A stretch of DNA of 5,057 bases from positions 1-5,057 of the forward strand of contig JAUPKV010000005.1 of NCBI GenBank assembly GCA_030837265.1, given 5' to 3'. The notes under the pieces were generated by a model, which did not search any database, was not told the DNA's origin, and saw nothing but the letters and a program-made list of their open reading frames with translations. Shown in pieces: positions 4,707-5,057 of this stretch (within the stretch, counting starts at the first letter, position 1; each line of letters opens with the position of its first letter). The DNA is from Methanobacteriota archaeon (GTDB lineage Archaea; Halobacteriota; Methanosarcinia; Methanosarcinales; Methanosarcinaceae). Both the position numbers and the translations under genes were made by a program.

Positions 4707-4734
4707 CCAATGTTATTACGTTAACCTTTATCAA
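4660..4734 (-). CDS. possible 24-residue micro-ORF, minus strand
   Basis: A TTG at 4734 opens a 24-codon frame ending in TAG, encoding a Val/Lys-rich peptide with LEKVKVLFDWFGND near the end. AGGAGG lies 12 bases upstream (plus-strand CCTCCT at 4747-4752), a somewhat long spacing. The frame shares bases with the 4640-4697 hairpin and the SD-like motif is part of the 4745 hairpin, so either structure or coding may explain the sequence. No family is recognised and chance is likely. Confidence 0.12.
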   Translation of the reverse strand: MIKVNVITLEKVKVLFDWFGNDNY

Positions 4735-4744
4735 TTTTTTGAAC

Positions 4745-4764
4745 CGCCTCCTGCAACAGAGGCG
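4745..4764. repeat. GC-rich hairpin in the 3' spacer
   Basis: CGCCTC (4745-4750) pairs perfectly with GAGGCG (4759-4764) around the 8-nt loop CTGCAACA. It is the only GC-rich island in an AT-rich spacer. A shifted pairing with a bulge and a shorter loop is also possible. Role unknown. Confidence 0.4.
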
Positions 4765-4776
4765 ACCATTATATAA

Positions 4777-4906
4777 TTACCTTAAAGGTAAGCCGTTTTT
4801 TAAGAAGGATTTTAAAAAAGAATTTGCCACGAAACTTTTGCTTGAACTGGTAATTACTGAGTAATACTCGGGTTACTTCCTATCAATAGAATTATCTATA
4901 AGATAA
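4777..4906. repeat. three short perfect palindromes
   Basis: TTACCTT-A-AAGGTAA (4777-4791), ATTACT-G-AGTAAT (4853-4865) and TTATCT-ATA-AGATAA (4892-4906) are perfect inverted repeats. The first adjoins a TATA-like ATTATATAAT (4768-4777) and is followed by T6 at 4796-4801. They could be protein-binding sites or small hairpins, although short AT-rich palindromes are expected at some rate by chance. Confidence 0.35.
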
Positions 4907-4990
4907 GTCCCAGCAGCAAAAGATTTTAGAAAATAAAAATAAACTCTAATTCTTCTTTCTAATTGAAAACAGAAAGTGAGGTATTGATAT

Positions 4991-5056
4991 TCAATCTGGT
5001 CTTGCTATTCCACATACGTTATTTGCTAATAACTCCAGATGTTTTTCTAACAGAAT
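4991..5056 (-). CDS. possible 3' end of a minus-strand gene running off the right edge
   Basis: A minus-strand frame is open from the window edge for 21 codons and ends in TGA. It includes the protein-like stretch LLEKHLELLANNVCGIARPD. A T-rich stretch on the same strand, about 50-60 nt past the stop (plus-strand AAAAA at 4935-4939), would suit a terminator. The fragment is too short for a family call, and an open run of this length is common by chance. Confidence 0.25.
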   Translation of the reverse strand: MLLEKHLELLANNVCGIARPD

Positions 5057-5057
5057 A

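Larger units (their letters stand above)
4569..5057. other. 489-bp spacer without a recognised gene
   Basis: Both strands are AT-rich with frequent stops. I see no conserved protein, tRNA or transposase. The longest protein-like stretches are the 24-codon minus-strand frame near 4660-4734, a basic frame of about 36 codons on the minus strand near 4773-4880, and the open frame at the right edge. The positive content is structural: the long hairpin at 4640-4697, the GC hairpin at 4745-4764 and three palindromes. Confidence 0.6.

Overview
The window reads as a piece of a mesophilic methanogen genome, most likely Methanosarcina. This is judged from AT-rich spacers, archaeal TATA-type promoters at spacings that fit archaeal transcription, oligo-T terminators, a plausible leaderless mRNA, and protein sequences that look like Methanosarcina versions of their families. 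No rRNA, tRNA, CRISPR array, integrase or complete insertion sequence is visible. The genus call is an inference; no marker gene is present.

Layout. A six-helix DUF998-type membrane protein lies on the minus strand at 201-821. Downstream of its stop the same frame stays open for 61 more codons, over a degenerate 21-22 bp tandem repeat. The gap 822-1099 holds a likely promoter, short repeats and two overlapping antisense micro-ORFs. A minus-strand cluster follows, in transcription order: a YhbD/DUF4004 MerR-like protein (2128-2751), a bactofilin-family cytoskeletal protein (1371-2114) and a 57-residue two-helix membrane protein (1100-1273). The first two sit 13 nt apart with a strong Shine-Dalgarno (SD) site between them, and this pairing matches the yhbD-yhbE/F arrangement of Bacillus. 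Divergent from the cluster is a CaCA-family Ca2+/H+ antiporter (3009-4073, plus strand) with a roughly 110-nt leader carrying two hairpins. Next, under its own promoter, is a small cupin protein (4170-4568) that appears to be translated from a leaderless mRNA. The last 489 bp contain no recognised gene but hold a strong 14-bp hairpin followed by a T tract, a second hairpin, several short perfect palindromes, and possibly the 3' end of a minus-strand gene entering at the right edge.

How the genes work together. The clearest unit is yhbD plus bactofilin: a possible DNA-binding or adaptor protein co-transcribed with a polymer-forming beta-helix protein, preceded by a perfect palindrome lying where transcription should start. 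The antiporter and cupin are on the same strand but are separated by an oligo-T tract and a separate TATA box, so they look like independent transcripts. The most unusual aspects are the archaeal version of a bacterial bactofilin operon with a possible third membrane partner, the structured antiporter leader, and the unexplained structured 3' spacer.
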